This document shows, piece after piece, positions 24,101-32,460 of a stretch of DNA of 64,000 bases (position 1 is the stretch's first letter; every line of letters begins with the position of its first letter). The translations under genes were made by a program, and so were the position numbers. Below the pieces are notes generated by a model, which made no database searches, had not been told where the DNA came from, and saw only the letters and a list, made by a program, of their open reading frames with translations. This DNA is from Edaphochlamys debaryana (lineage: Eukaryota > Chlorophyta > Chlorophyceae > Chlamydomonadales). The stretch covers positions 310,001 through 374,000 of the forward strand of contig JAEHOE010000029.1 of NCBI GenBank assembly GCA_016858145.1. The letters are read 5' to 3'.

Positions 24101-26698
24101 AAGGCAGGGAGTGGGACAAGGGGCAAGGGGCGAGGGAACGGGCGAAAGACGTGATGCGAGTGCGTCCCGCACTTCAAGGGAGGTCCCTGTCGGCACTCAC
24201 ACTTCCCAGACGAAGCCCTTGCAGGCCGCGTCCAGGGTACAGTTGTTCCTCAGACCGTCCCTGTCTCCGTTGTACACGCCAACGTACAGTTCATCGCCCG
24301 TATGACCTGTGGTACAAAGATGAAGGGCCATTCCACAGGTCGTCGCCCAGCCGGGACTACATCACGACGGAGAGGGCCCAGTCATAGGTACGAACGGGCC
24401 CGCACGGCCGCACTACTCACTAGCATCCGGGATGGCGTAAAAGCCCGCATACGGGAAGCAGGCGACTGCAAGCGGAGGGAGAAACCGGGGCAGCAACGCA
24501 GGCACACAGCGGCGCGGGACCGTTTCAGGAATGGAAAGGGCAGAGTCATCATGGCAGCGATCCTTAGGCGGTCCGGGGTTTGCTTCAAACGCACGAGGCT
24601 GCAGTACATCATTGAGCCCCGCCGGTGCCGGCCGTGGTTCACGCTGGACCATACCTGCTGGTGGTGGGCTGGGCGGCGAGGGTGGCGGCATGGGAGGTGG
24701 TGGGGGCGGCGGCGAGGGTGGCGGCGGGTTAGGGGGCGGCGGCGCGGGTGGCGGCGCGAGCGGCGGCTTGGGTGGTGGCGGGAATGGCGGCGAGGATGGC
24801 GGCGCGAGTGGCGGCGAGGGTGGTGGCGCGAGTGGTGGCGAGGGTGCCGGCGAGGGTGGCGGCGACGGCGGTCTGGGCGGCGAGGGTGGCGGCACGGGCG
24901 GGCGGGGCGGCGAGGGCGGCGGCACGGGCGGTTTGGGCGGGATAGGCGGCGCAGGGGGCCCAGGAGGTCCGGGCGGCGCGGTTGGCGCGGTTGGCGGGGC
25001 GGGCGGCGGAGGCGGAGGGCCTGTGTTGGGGAGGGGACGGAGCAACGCCGGTGAGCAGAACGTCAGGTCAGCATAACCGGATGGTGCAAAGTCCCAGATG
25101 GGAAGATGCCGGCCGCAGGCCATGCGGGGCACCGTTCCTGGGCCCTTCCAGGGCTGTAAGGGCCCAGGCCAGGGGAGCATGCCCCTCCACGCTGGACGGG
25201 CCCTGGGGGCAGCCGCTGGAGCCCGTGCCAGGCCCTAGCTGCGTGCCACAGAGGGGCGCTGCAACCCAGTCCAGCAGTCCAGGGCCGGAGCCCCCACACG
25301 CGCCAGAGCCTGGGTCAAAGTCCGAAGGCGCAGGTGTGCCTGCGGTGTCCCTGCGGAAGCCCTTGGCACTGGGCACCGGGCCCAGAGCTGCCGGTTGCTT
25401 CGGCTCACGGCCTGCGTCCCCGACCTGCTGCCATTCAGAGCTGCCGCCTCATGGCTGGGTCCCATTCCAGGCTTGGGCGCGGGAGCCAGCCCTTTGACCG
25501 GTGGGCAAGGAGCCCAACCTCAGCGGGTCGCGGCCACGAGGATCGCTGTCTTTCCCTGGCCAAGGCGTCTGGTTGGCAGGGCCAGGGCTCACGGCCCCAT
25601 CCTCGCACCACAGCAAGCGATGCCTGTGACGCTGAGTCAGGGGCTCTGGGCCACGCCCGCTCGGCTCTGGGCGCCTGCCGGCCGCCGCCAGCCCAGGGGC
25701 AACGGCCCCGCCCGTGGCGGGGGCCCCCCAGCGCCCTGACGTCCGGCACCAGGGCGGCAGGACCTCGGCTTGCTCCTCCTGGGCACCGTGAGGCCGGCGC
25801 CAAGCTGCTTAGACCCATAGCCCCGACAGAAACTTGGCGGACCGACCCAGATCAGCTAATACCAGCCACGCCTTGGCCAGGGGCCCAAGCCAAGGCCCCT
25901 GCTGGAGACGGCGTGGGCCATTGCTTGCCTCCGTTGGCCCCCACCACCTCCCTCGCGAGGGCCACTCTGGTCGGGCACTCGTGCCTCTGGGGCGCTAGGC
26001 TGGCCGCCAAGGGGCTTCGGCCAGGTGAGGGTGTGGTGTCGGGGCCATGTGATGCCCAGGCCAGATCGCGCCTTGGGCTACAAGCAAGCGCGGCCAGCTG
26101 GATGTACCCGAAGAACGTTTACTGCAAAGCTGCTCGTAGGCTGCGTGAGCGCCGGTTGTGGTGGCTGCCTTCCTTGTGACTGGCACGCCGTCCCCAAGCC
26201 CCCGTCGGCCCCGGTCCAGCGAGGCCCGTGTGCATGCATTAGGACGCTCAGCTGGACAAGCAGGGGGACCTTCACTCCTGCTGCTCCCGCTTCGGCCCAA
26301 GCGCCAGGTGCACAAGCCAAAGTGTGCAGGGTGCGGCTGCGGGCCCTCGATCGGCCCGCTGCCTGCCTTCGGTGTCTGGGCTGGCGCCAGCACCGTCCCC
26401 GGACCCGCCCTCACGAACAGCCCCCCTGGTGGACCACCACCAAACGCACCTTGAGCACCTGCGAGCAATGTGCGCATTTGGCAGTTAGGTTAGGGATGAA
26501 CGCATCACTGCTGTCAGTCGGCGAAAAGCGGCACACGTGCCAGCGCAAGCGTTCGACATTTCACCCCTCATGCGAGTTTCTGGTGAACTTGCAGCGCTCA
26601 CCTGCCATCCATACTGCCGTCAGCAGCGAGAGCGTGGAGAGGAGGAGACGCAGCGACCTTCGCTGGCCTCCTCCGCCCACTGTGCTGCGAGTCCGCAT
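1..26698 (-). CDS. Giant polycystin-family cation channel with LysM/lectin-like/Ig-like ectodomain (3' end outside window)
   Basis: About 55 exons were assembled by phase-matched splice junctions from the ATG at 26698 to the left edge, giving at least 5,300 residues. Order: signal peptide; Pro-rich linker; two four-exon Cys-rich cassettes; three lectin-like/LysM cassettes plus one more LysM (four LysM in all); Ser-Pro shaft with an internal globular domain; Ig-like modules; helical stalk; polycystin TOP domain; helices corresponding to S2-S6; long disordered tail. The family call rests on TOP-domain phrases such as [25 protein letters not shown] and [11 protein letters not shown], followed by correctly spaced hydrophobic helices. 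Polycystins are cation channels, often ciliary. The ectodomain suggests tethering to or sensing of extracellular glycans, which is inference. Reading frame is continuous except for one extra G at 15173-15175. Several introns use GC donors. It could in principle be two genes, but every junction examined between the LysM and channel parts is phase-compatible. Exon coordinates are given in the domain entries. Confidence 0.85.
3642..5409 (-). other. Channel core: helices corresponding to S2-S6 and pore
   Basis: Exons 5326-5409 (S2, [20 protein letters not shown]), 5021-5204 (basic then acidic loop with D/E run and KKHK), 4543-4919 (S3, [20 protein letters not shown]), 4402-4437 and 4177-4280 (S4, [13 protein letters not shown] and [14 protein letters not shown]), 3892-4051 (S5, [20 protein letters not shown], then pore helix), 3642-3737 (S6, [18 protein letters not shown], completed by AFLAS in the next exon). 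The pore segment reads [15 protein letters not shown]. This fits polycystin/TRPP organisation, with the usual LGD filter position occupied by LRD. Confidence 0.85.
5535..7174 (-). other. Polycystin (TOP) domain of the giant channel
   Basis: Exons 6515-7174, 6157-6387, 5826-5998 and 5535-5694, phases 0-0-2-0. The first exon has a Ser/Arg-rich start and then enters the domain near [16 protein letters not shown]. Diagnostic phrases follow: [45 protein letters not shown] and [11 protein letters not shown]. In PKD channels this domain is extracellular, sits between S1 and S2 and mediates tetramer contacts. The best S1 candidate here is only the weak stretch [16 protein letters not shown], so S1 may be absent. 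Confidence 0.85.
7291..8711 (-). other. Acidic and helical stalk preceding the polycystin domain
   Basis: Exons 7707-8711 (or 7707-8684, both in frame), 7484-7564 and 7291-7386. The first has a Glu-rich segment ([11 protein letters not shown]) and then a long helical part with heptad-like spacing ([20 protein letters not shown]) that continues through the next two exons. No convincing transmembrane helix is visible. The 7707 donor is CAG/GCAAGC, a GC donor. The function is unknown; it could be a coiled-coil oligomerisation stalk above the channel. Confidence 0.65.
8820..13182 (-). other. Ig-like (DUF5011/HYR-type) extracellular region of the giant channel
   Basis: Exons: 13111-13182, 12777-12938, 12401-12604, 11993-12263, 11325-11848, 10914-11062, 10590-10755 (GC donor, or 10586 if GT), 10308-10430, 9807-10178, 9328-9651, 9059-9202, 8820-8945. 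Recognisable motifs are [32 protein letters not shown] and [12 protein letters not shown], the hallmark strand of DUF5011/HYR modules. Between them are Cys-rich inserts (for example C-x4[12 protein letters not shown]) and a Ser/Thr-rich glycosylation-prone loop in the 11325-11848 exon. I count about four modules. They probably form a beta-sandwich stalk, analogous to but not homologous in detail with the PKD repeats of polycystin-1. Confidence 0.75.
13303..16389 (-). other. Large exon: fourth LysM, Ser-Pro shaft, SEA-like domain, second Pro stretch; carries a +1 frameshift
   Basis: This is a 3,087-nt exon. Its first ~65 codons complete a fourth LysM (SNDTCDSLW, later [12 protein letters not shown]). 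About 750 residues of SPPPP-type repeats follow, to about 13895, then a ~100-residue globular domain (13585-13895), then another ~95-residue Pro stretch. The frame entering (phase 1) cannot reach the frame leaving (phase 0, CTTCAG/GCAAGT). Both flanking frames are Ser-Pro-rich, and they swap at 15173-15175, where GGG stands where GG would keep SPPPPS in register. Such shafts are known from volvocine wall and agglutinin proteins. Here it would project the LysM head from the membrane. Confidence 0.85.
13585..13895 (-). other. Small globular domain inside the Pro-rich shaft (SEA/ferredoxin-like, tentative)
   Basis: About 100 residues of ordinary composition, starting [16 protein letters not shown], with two Cys, an alternating hydrophobic pattern and an ending of [17 protein letters not shown]. 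The layout (ASVTIQ, then a helix, then [10 protein letters not shown], then TVV) resembles the small alpha/beta domains found in green-algal hydroxyproline-rich proteins. I cannot name the family with certainty. Confidence 0.5.
16600..22033 (-). other. Three tandem multi-exon cassettes: lectin-like repeat plus LysM domain (B1-B3)
   Basis: B1 exons: 21896-22033, 21659-21740, 21329-21418, 20963-21083, 20390-20522, 19935-20114. B2: 19609-19743, 19327-19411, 19110-19190, 18776-18899, 18428-18563, 18095-18295. B3: 17818-17949, 17510-17592, 17282-17361, 16983-17103, 16600-16789. Each cassette has TDG-x-C, an FFT block, SGYY or SGYS followed by RGSCL, a W-x-(A/D)C block and a final C-rich exon, recalling ricin-B-type repeats (tentative). 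A LysM follows, for example [13 protein letters not shown] then [17 protein letters not shown]. LysM domains bind N-acetylglucosamine-containing glycans. Pro linkers end B1 and B2. Phases are 1-2-2-0-1-1 in B1 and B2. In B3 the two LysM exons are fused into one. Confidence 0.82.
22322..24465 (-). other. Two tandem copies of a four-exon Cys-rich module (A1, A2)
   Basis: Copy A1 is exons 24421-24465, 24201-24306, 23936-24072 and 23569-23805. Copy A2 is 23345-23389, 23116-23224, 22834-22955 and 22322-22606. Exon lengths are 45/106/137/237 and 45/109/122/285 nt with the same phase series 1-2-1-1. Each copy reads C-x4-FYA-PD, then H-x-GD, then C-x4-C-x-FxW, then a C-x-YVKYGAC block, then GPYS and SC-GF-W, and ends NG-CFY-R before a Pro linker. 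The Cys spacing and the repeated GF-W motif recall PAN/Apple or WSC-type extracellular modules, but I could not assign a family. They are extracellular and probably disulfide-bonded. Confidence 0.8.
24655..25020 (-). other. Exon 2: Pro-rich linker directly after the signal peptide
   Basis: A 366-nt exon that is almost entirely Pro, Ser and Ala, with blocks such as PPPSPPRPP and [10 protein letters not shown]. It is typical of hydroxyproline-rich glycoprotein linkers of volvocine walls. Acceptor AACACAG/GC and donor CAGCAG/GTATGG are both phase 1. It places a rigid, probably O-glycosylated segment at the mature N-terminus. Confidence 0.8.
25021..26601 (-). other. Intron 1 (1.58 kb) of the giant channel gene; no supported gene inside
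   Basis: This is by far the longest intron of the gene; most others are 60-450 nt. Roughly 25075-26480 has a different texture from its neighbours, with many CAGG/GGCC-type words and several long open frames whose translations (Arg-, Pro-, Gly-, Cys-rich) resemble no protein I know. It may be an inserted repetitive element, but I could not find terminal inverted repeats or a target-site duplication by eye. Confidence 0.5.
26602..26698 (-). other. Exon 1: start codon and signal peptide of the giant channel
   Basis: The ATG at 26698 opens a 97-nt exon encoding an Arg-rich n-region followed by the hydrophobic stretch [17 protein letters not shown], a classical signal peptide. It ends GGCAG/GTGAGC in phase 1, which matches the phase-1 acceptor of the Pro-rich exon at 25020. 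No earlier exon is needed. The signal peptide implies that the N-terminus is exported. Confidence 0.75.
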
Positions 26699-27416
26699 CG
26701 ATGTCAGCCCCGCACGAAGTACGCCTCCCGTCCACGCCCGCTGGCAATCAGATGCTTCCGCTTCATGGCTGCGCTGAGCCAGCGGGCAGATGAACGAGAA
26801 TTGGCCCTGAATGTCAGGTATGCGTTAGGCGCCTATTCGCTCAAGCTACCCGGGAGTTTTGGCTCAATAATGCTGCCCCGATTGAGGACGCAGAGTTTCT
26901 GAGCGAGAACGGCAAGGTAGTGGTACCAGTACTCGAGCACCAGAGGTCAGTATCAGGCTCAAGACTGGCCGTGCACTAAGAGTCAGTCAGTTCAGAGTAA
27001 GTGAAAGTGGGTCCGATGAATGGGGAAGACGTGCGGCCAAGACCGACGCACTGTCGCGGCACGCGGCGCGAACCCCCGGGGAGTCGCGGGGCTCGCAGCG
27101 CGGACTCGACGGGGGCTCTAGATCCGTTCTGCTCCTCGAGGTATGCTGTTGCACCCACTCCTGACACATACATTTAATGCTTAGAGGCGGGGAACTGGTC
27201 GCCGCGACGCCAGAACCCGTGCCCAGAGCGTGCATGCCCGCGGCCCTGTGCTGCCTAAGATCGTGTTGAGTAGGCCGCAGGAACCCCAGTCCCTGAACCG
27301 CCGAGTCGCCTGTCACGTCCATCTTGCCGTTCGCGACTGCACTATATTGCTCCTGTTGTCCGTCCCCGGCTCGGCCTGACCGTACTGTGAGCCGAACGGG
27401 TGAACGGGCGAACGGG

Positions 27417-27454
27417 GTGAGGGCACTGCCTCACCGTGAGGGCACTCCCTCACC
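27417..27454. repeat. Two tandem 19-bp near-palindromes
   Basis: GTGAGGGCACTGCCTCACC is followed directly by GTGAGGGCACTCCCTCACC. Each unit is almost a perfect hairpin (GTGAGGG to the near-complement GCCTCAC). It lies about 730 bp upstream of the channel ATG on the template side. It could be a protein-binding site or a remnant of a small element. Confidence 0.7.
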
Positions 27455-27980
27455 GTCTGCACCGGGAGCATACCCGTCATTTTGTTTGCCTGATGGCCTC
27501 TGCCTTATTATAGGAGGCCAGGTCTGCTGTGTGTGGTGTATGGCCTGGGTTGCTGGCTTGCCCCAGTGCCCCAGGTAGTGCAGGTAGTGGCTCCTGGCGC
27601 TCCCGCGCGCCACCAAAAGCATTTGACAGGTTACAGCGAGCATGGCGACCCTCCTCACATTCGAGAGCCGCCACACCTCATCGCGGTGGGCCCATGGCTC
27701 TGCACCTTAGCCAGAGGCACTATGTCGCTAGTAGAATCTGCGTCGTCAGGCCAACACGTGACAGGACTGTGCCTGCTTGGTCGTCTCCCACCCACCCTCT
27801 AGCCCCTACACTCCACCCACCCGGCAACCCGCCCGTAAACCCACCTTGATTGCCACGTGCCAGGGAACAAGTAAGGTCACCTTCCTCAACGCGTTATGTA
27901 CAATCCTAGATGCTGCAATGCGCGCCTTCATATGTAAATGAACGAGCGGTATGTACGGTATTGCCACGTCTGGCATAGGT

Positions 27981-28029
27981 ACTTCTATATATATACTATA
28001 CTATACTATATATATACTTCTATATATAT
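27981..28029. repeat. AT-rich island with flanking direct repeats
   Basis: A TA-dinucleotide/ACTATA tract of about 45 bp in otherwise GC-rich DNA, flanked by two copies of ACTTCTATATATAT (27981-27994 and 28016-28029). The inner part is partly self-complementary. This is a simple-sequence repeat. Confidence 0.75.
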
Positions 28030-28466
28030 GATGCGTCTCATCCCAAAGTATGGCATGGCCGTTAACCGTATGTGATCCCCTACGTGAGCCATATGTACAG
28101 GTGCCCGAGGGCTCCTCAAACCTATAAATGGACGTGTAAAGCGGAGACTCGGACCATAGTCCCGGGACTCCCGGCAGCCGGGGCCCTCCGCCAATCCAAT
28201 GCATGCATAAGGCCAGACCGCCTGGGGGCAGCAGGAACCACCCGTAGCCACCACCTACCCCGATGGCCCGGGTGTGAGTCTCCAACAAGGCCTGGCTGAA
28301 ACGGCGCTCTTCAATCCGCTCCCCAACACCCTACGCCAAGCCCCCATCCGCTACTCTGCATGCTGCTGATTCGCCTCACATCCGCGGCGCCCGCCCTTCA
28401 GCCCTCATCAGCGGCTGCAAAGCAATGTATGGCTGCTGGCGAGGCAGCTTCAGGTAGGGCGGCGCA

Positions 28467-29633
28467 CTACCAGCCGTGGTGGTGATGGTGGTGGTGGTGC
28501 CCGTGGTGGTGGTGGCCGTAGTGGTGGTGCCCATGATGGTGGTGATGGTACGGCATCTCCTCCACGATGATCACAGCCGGCGGCGGCGGCGGCATGGGCG
28601 CCGCGATGATCATTGGCGGTGGCGGCGGCGGGAGCATCATGGGTGGCGCCGAGGGCACGGCGTAAGCGGGTGACGCCGGAACGATGTGGGTCGGGGTGGC
28701 GGGGGCCGAGGGCACGGGCGAGCCCGAGTGCGCCCACACCAGTACGGCGGAGAGGTGGCCGTGGTGGCTGCCGTGCTTGCCGCACACCACGGGTACGGAC
28801 ACGTGGTCGTGGCCCTTGTGCCGTACCGCCTCCAGGGGGATGGTGGCAATGCCGATGAGCTCATCACGGAGGATGTCCGAGTCCTGGGGGGGGGGAGGGG
28901 AAGGGGGGAGGGGGGAGGGGGAAGGGGGGAGAGTGTGGAGGGGCCGGGTGGGAGGGGCTCCTTCGACCGGGGCGGTAGGCTGGCTCCAGAGCAGGTTGTG
29001 GCAGCGGCTGATTGAGGGCGCTCGGGGCGCATTTTCAAATTGTATGCTGCCTCGATAGCGCGCAGCCCCGGTAGATCCCGCCTTGGACGGCCTTGCTGAC
29101 ACTGGGGCAGGATGGGTGATGGCAACGGTACCGTTGAGCGGGGGTTGAGCTCACCTTGATGAGGATCTCGACGCTGTGGTGGTGGACGCAATGGAACTCG
29201 AAACTCTCGTTCCACACAGGGCAGCGCCCGCCGTTGCGAGCGACATGCGTGCGGAAGGCCTTGTCCCCAACTTTGACCACGCAGTAGGGGTCCTGCCTGC
29301 AGCGGGAGGGGAGAGCGTGTCAACCAGAGGTGCGGGGGGGAGGGGGGGGAATGCTGCACGTTGCACCGGTGCTGCCCACAGCTTGGCCCCTTGCGGCTCC
29401 CGCGGGATGCGAGCATGCAAGAGACATGATTCAGAAGATGTATGGCGCATTTGGCATAGCGCTACGGCGACGGCGCCAGCCGGGGATGCCTCCGCGGGGG
29501 ATGCGATGCTGTGAGCGAGGCATGGTCGGCACCGACATGCGGGTGCTGCAGCACCCAAAGCCTACCTCCCGAACAGCTCCACGTTCTTCAGGTCCTTAGC
29601 ATGCTGAATGGTTATCCACAACGTGCCACCCAT
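28467..29633 (-). CDS. Small C2-domain protein with Pro-rich and His-rich tail (paralogue A)
   Basis: Three exons: 29566-29633, 29155-29296 and 28467-28883, phases 2 and 0, 208 aa. An N-terminal C2 domain of ~110 residues starts MGGTLWITIQHAKDLKN and continues with GRQDPYCVVKV, CPVWNESFEF and DSDILRDELIGIATIPL. The Asp residues of QDPYC and DSD-x4-D fit calcium-binding loops. A Pro-rich segment (PPMMLPPPPPP) follows, then a terminus of about 20 His mixed with Gly and Tyr, ending GW. The architecture resembles plant SRC2/elicitor-responsive small C2 proteins, which dock to membranes in a calcium-dependent way. The His tail could bind metal ions (inference). The ATG at 29633 is chosen because it aligns with the paralogue; the frame is also open upstream. 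Confidence 0.9.
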
Positions 29634-30324
29634 CTTGTTCAGTACTGAACTGGCTGAGAGAAGCACAGAAGTCGCGGCGCGGCGAGGTGTGCCGGGTTTC
29701 CGAGTTGCAGTAGCTGACAAGACACAATAATGCTCCACCTCGATTGCCATAGCTGCTTAAGAGTCGCAGTCGGATTGCGGGTCCCGATGCAGCCGTAGAG
29801 TGACCTCGCGTGTGACCGAAAGGGCCCGAAGCTGGACCCTCGCGTCCAACCTCATGCGTGGCTTCAGAAATTGCGGATTGCAGCTGCATTTGGATGTAGA
29901 CAAGGACAGCGCTCAGGACGTGCGGGGTGCTCGCAGTGCCTGACCGGGCCAGCAGGCATCTTCATCAGCCCGCGTCCCGGCCTTCCCACCTTCCCGTACC
30001 AGCCACGTTACGAACCACCGGGCGCTCGGACCCGGGCCGCCCCCGACCGGCTCCCTGTACGATCAACCGCGCTTGCCAGCATTGCCAGCATCCCGCCATG
30101 CAGGAACGGAGATGATGCGGGCCTGTGCGCGGGAGGGTGGGGCGTGATGGGGGACCCCAGACGGAGTGCATGAGCGCAGTTGGGGGCAGTTTGGGCTCGG
30201 GGGACAGGGGTTACAAGACCATACCGAAGCTTGGGACAGGGAAATTGGGATCATGAGGGGGCCTGTGGCACTCAGCGTACGTCTGCTTCAGGGGTGCTCA
30301 TGGTGCCCTCCAGGGATCGTGGAT

Positions 30325-30364
30325 GGGAGGGCCGGTGAGGCCCTGGGAGGGCCGGTGAGGCCCT
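30325..30364. repeat. Perfect 20-bp tandem duplication
   Basis: GGGAGGGCCGGTGAGGCCCT is present twice in direct succession. This is a minor local duplication in intergenic DNA. Confidence 0.8.
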
Positions 30365-31405
30365 GTGAGAACATGGATGAAGGGGGGCGGGGGTTCCAAT
30401 GGGGCCCCTGTGCGGCGGTTCCGTGTGAATGGTACCCTTGTTCACGAGGTACACTGGTGCACAAGAGGCGCGGCTGATGTAAGGGCGCAGCGATGTAAGC
30501 AAAATGCAGCTCCGGGGCCGCAGTCACCAGGCGGACATGGAATTGAGCGAGGGTGTGGGCGCGGTAGCCCCAAGGCTTCGACAGCGCTGAGTCGGCAAGG
30601 GCGGCAGGGCATGGCAGGGAGCTCGACACGCAGCTGACCGTATGGTTGGAGCGGACCGCTTGATGGGGTCTGGGGCCAGTGGGCCAGTTTGGGGCTTGTA
30701 GAGGCACATCTCTGTTACAGGTGCTCGCTTTTTGATCTTCTACCGCGGGGGCGGTCTTCTCGAAGCCCTCTTCAAGCCACATTGTGCGGCCCCTACGTCT
30801 GTTCCACACTCTCACCCCGCTCTTCATTAAGATGCAGGGAATCAGGATGCTCACCCCGGCTCCCTGGCACTGTTACGCCCGTGCTTCAGCAGTTCGTGGC
30901 CAATGCTGGCCAGATAGAATAGCTGTGCGCCAGTCACCCGCGCGCAAGTGCAGAAGCGTACAAGGACCAAGCATCAGGCCTAGGCTGGTCTAGATGATCG
31001 GATGAATCAAAGAATGAAGATCGATCAATGAATTGCTATCGCAACGAGGGCTGCACGACTCAAACTGCGCCGGTTGTGTGTGCCCCAGCGCAGCCCTATC
31101 CCAAGGGACGCTCTTATGCAACTAGGGTACGCAACTCTGTTATGCAACAACCTGATTGATTGCTAATATGTACCGGTGTGCCGTGCGAAGGACCAACGGC
31201 ATCAGCACGGCGCGCCTAACAGCCGCCAGGTCCATAGGCCCTCACACGCCAAACAACACCCGCGCATGGCAGTGCACCGGCTGCATCACAGAGGGCCCTT
31301 GCAGGACCACACATGCCACGCCATTCAGCATGTACAAATGACTATACACAACCCTAGGCATCCCTCAGCCCGCCAGGCGCAGGCTCCACACTGGGGCCCC
31401 CGCGC

Positions 31406-31410
31406 TTACA
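31406..31410 (-). promoter_or_regulatory. Probable TGTAA polyadenylation signal of C2 paralogue B
   Basis: TTACA on the plus strand, which is TGTAA on the coding strand, 26 nt after the stop codon. TGTAA is the usual volvocine poly(A) signal. The implied 3' UTR is very short, so a more distal signal is possible. Confidence 0.45.
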
Positions 31411-31435
31411 AGGTACGCCACGTCCCCTCCGTTGC

Positions 31436-32460
31436 CTAATGGTGGCGGTGGCCGTGCGCCATGCCCATGTGGTGGTGGTGGGCGTGCACGTGGTGGGCGT
31501 GACCAACGTGATGGTGATGGTGGGCGTGGTGGCGGGCCACGTGAGCGGCGTGGTGGGCGTGATGCATGTAGGAGAAGTGGCAGTGGCGGTGGCGGCGGGC
31601 GGCGGCGGCGCTGCCGACCATCATGCCCATCCCAAACGCCGCCAGTCCGGCGTCACGGTTGCTGTAGCTGCCGTACGGCGAGGAGCTGTCTCCACGGATG
31701 ATCACCACTGGTGCGGCCGCGGGAGGCGCCGCGGCGTACGATGCAAAGGGGCTCTGGGTGGCGGCTGTGGCCGTGCCCGGTGCCATGGCGGGGGCGGGGG
31801 CTAGCTCGGGGCGGGGCTGGCCGGGGTGCGCCCACTGGAGGGTGACCGTGAGGTGGCCCTGGCGCTTGCCGTGCTTGCCGGGAGCAAGCACGGGGATGTC
31901 GGCGGCGTCAAAGCCCTTGGCCCGAGCGACCTCGAGGGGGATGGAGGCGGTGCCGATCAGCTTGTCGCTGAGCACACGGTTAGAGTCCTGGGGTGGGGAG
32001 GGGGGAGGGGGGAGGGCGAGGTGGCGTGAGATGCGCGCTGGTGAGGTTGTGGGCGGAGACTGTCCGCCACCGAAGAGCCCTTCAAGGCATGTTGCCCCCG
32101 GCCCCTGTCCTCCTTCACCCCGGACGTGATGCCTTCGCCCAGCAACTCTGCGCCTCCGCACCTTGATCACCACCTCGACGGCGTTGTCGATGACGCCACT
32201 GAGCTCAAAAGTCTCGTTCCAGACGGGGTTGCGGCCGGCCTTGTTGGCCACACGGGTGCGGAGCGCCCTGCCGCCGACTCTAAGCACGCAATACGGGTCC
32301 TGCCTGCAGAGCCAGGGATAAGGGAGTGCGTTGAGTAGGCTGCATGCGGGTTCGCTCAAACTCTCTACTCAGGTGCTGCCAACAATGTTTCTTACCGGCC
32401 AAAGCGATCGACGTTCGTGAGGTCCTTGGCAAACTGGACGGTGAGCCAGAGGCTGCCCAT
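31436..32460 (-). CDS. Small C2-domain protein with His-rich tail (paralogue B)
   Basis: Three exons: 32396-32460, 32162-32303 and 31436-31987, 252 aa. The C2 domain starts MGSLWLTVQFAKDLTN and continues QDPYCVLRVGG, NPVWNETFELSG and DSNRVLSDKLIGTASIPL. Exon 2 is 142 nt in both paralogues and the introns fall at the same codons, so the pair arose by tandem duplication. The second acidic loop is DSN rather than DSD, which may weaken calcium binding. The tail differs from A: an Ala/Pro-rich region, a Gly/Met patch (GMGMMVGSAAAARR) and then a run of His with Ala, Val and Met to the end. Role inferred as a calcium-responsive membrane adaptor; the substrate is unknown. Confidence 0.92.

Larger units (their letters stand above)
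26699..28466. other. Intergenic region upstream of the giant channel gene
   Basis: 1.77 kb between the channel start and the stop of the first C2 gene; both genes are on the minus strand. It must hold the channel promoter and the C2 gene's 3' UTR. I see no convincing open frame, and no TTACA (minus-strand TGTAA) near the C2 stop. It contains a duplicated palindromic 19-mer (27417-27454) and an AT-rich island (27981-28029). Confidence 0.6.
29634..31435. other. Intergenic region between the two C2 genes
   Basis: 1.8 kb holding the promoter of paralogue A and the short 3' region of paralogue B. Several open frames exist, but none has a credible composition or splice context. The only features I can support are a 20-bp tandem duplication at 30325-30364 and the polyadenylation signal at 31406-31410. 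Confidence 0.6.

Noticed and set aside
25334..26777. Plus-strand open frames of about 250-280 codons in intron 1
   Set aside because: Their Arg/Pro/Cys-rich compositions match no family. One of them overlaps the signal-peptide exon in antisense, and I see no introns or promoter.
28476..28673. Plus-strand frame rich in Val/Met over the first C2 gene
   Set aside because: It is the antisense of the His codon run (GTG/ATG opposite CAC/CAT).
31439..31804. Plus-strand Val/Gly-rich frame over the second C2 gene
   Set aside because: Same cause: antisense of the His-rich tail.
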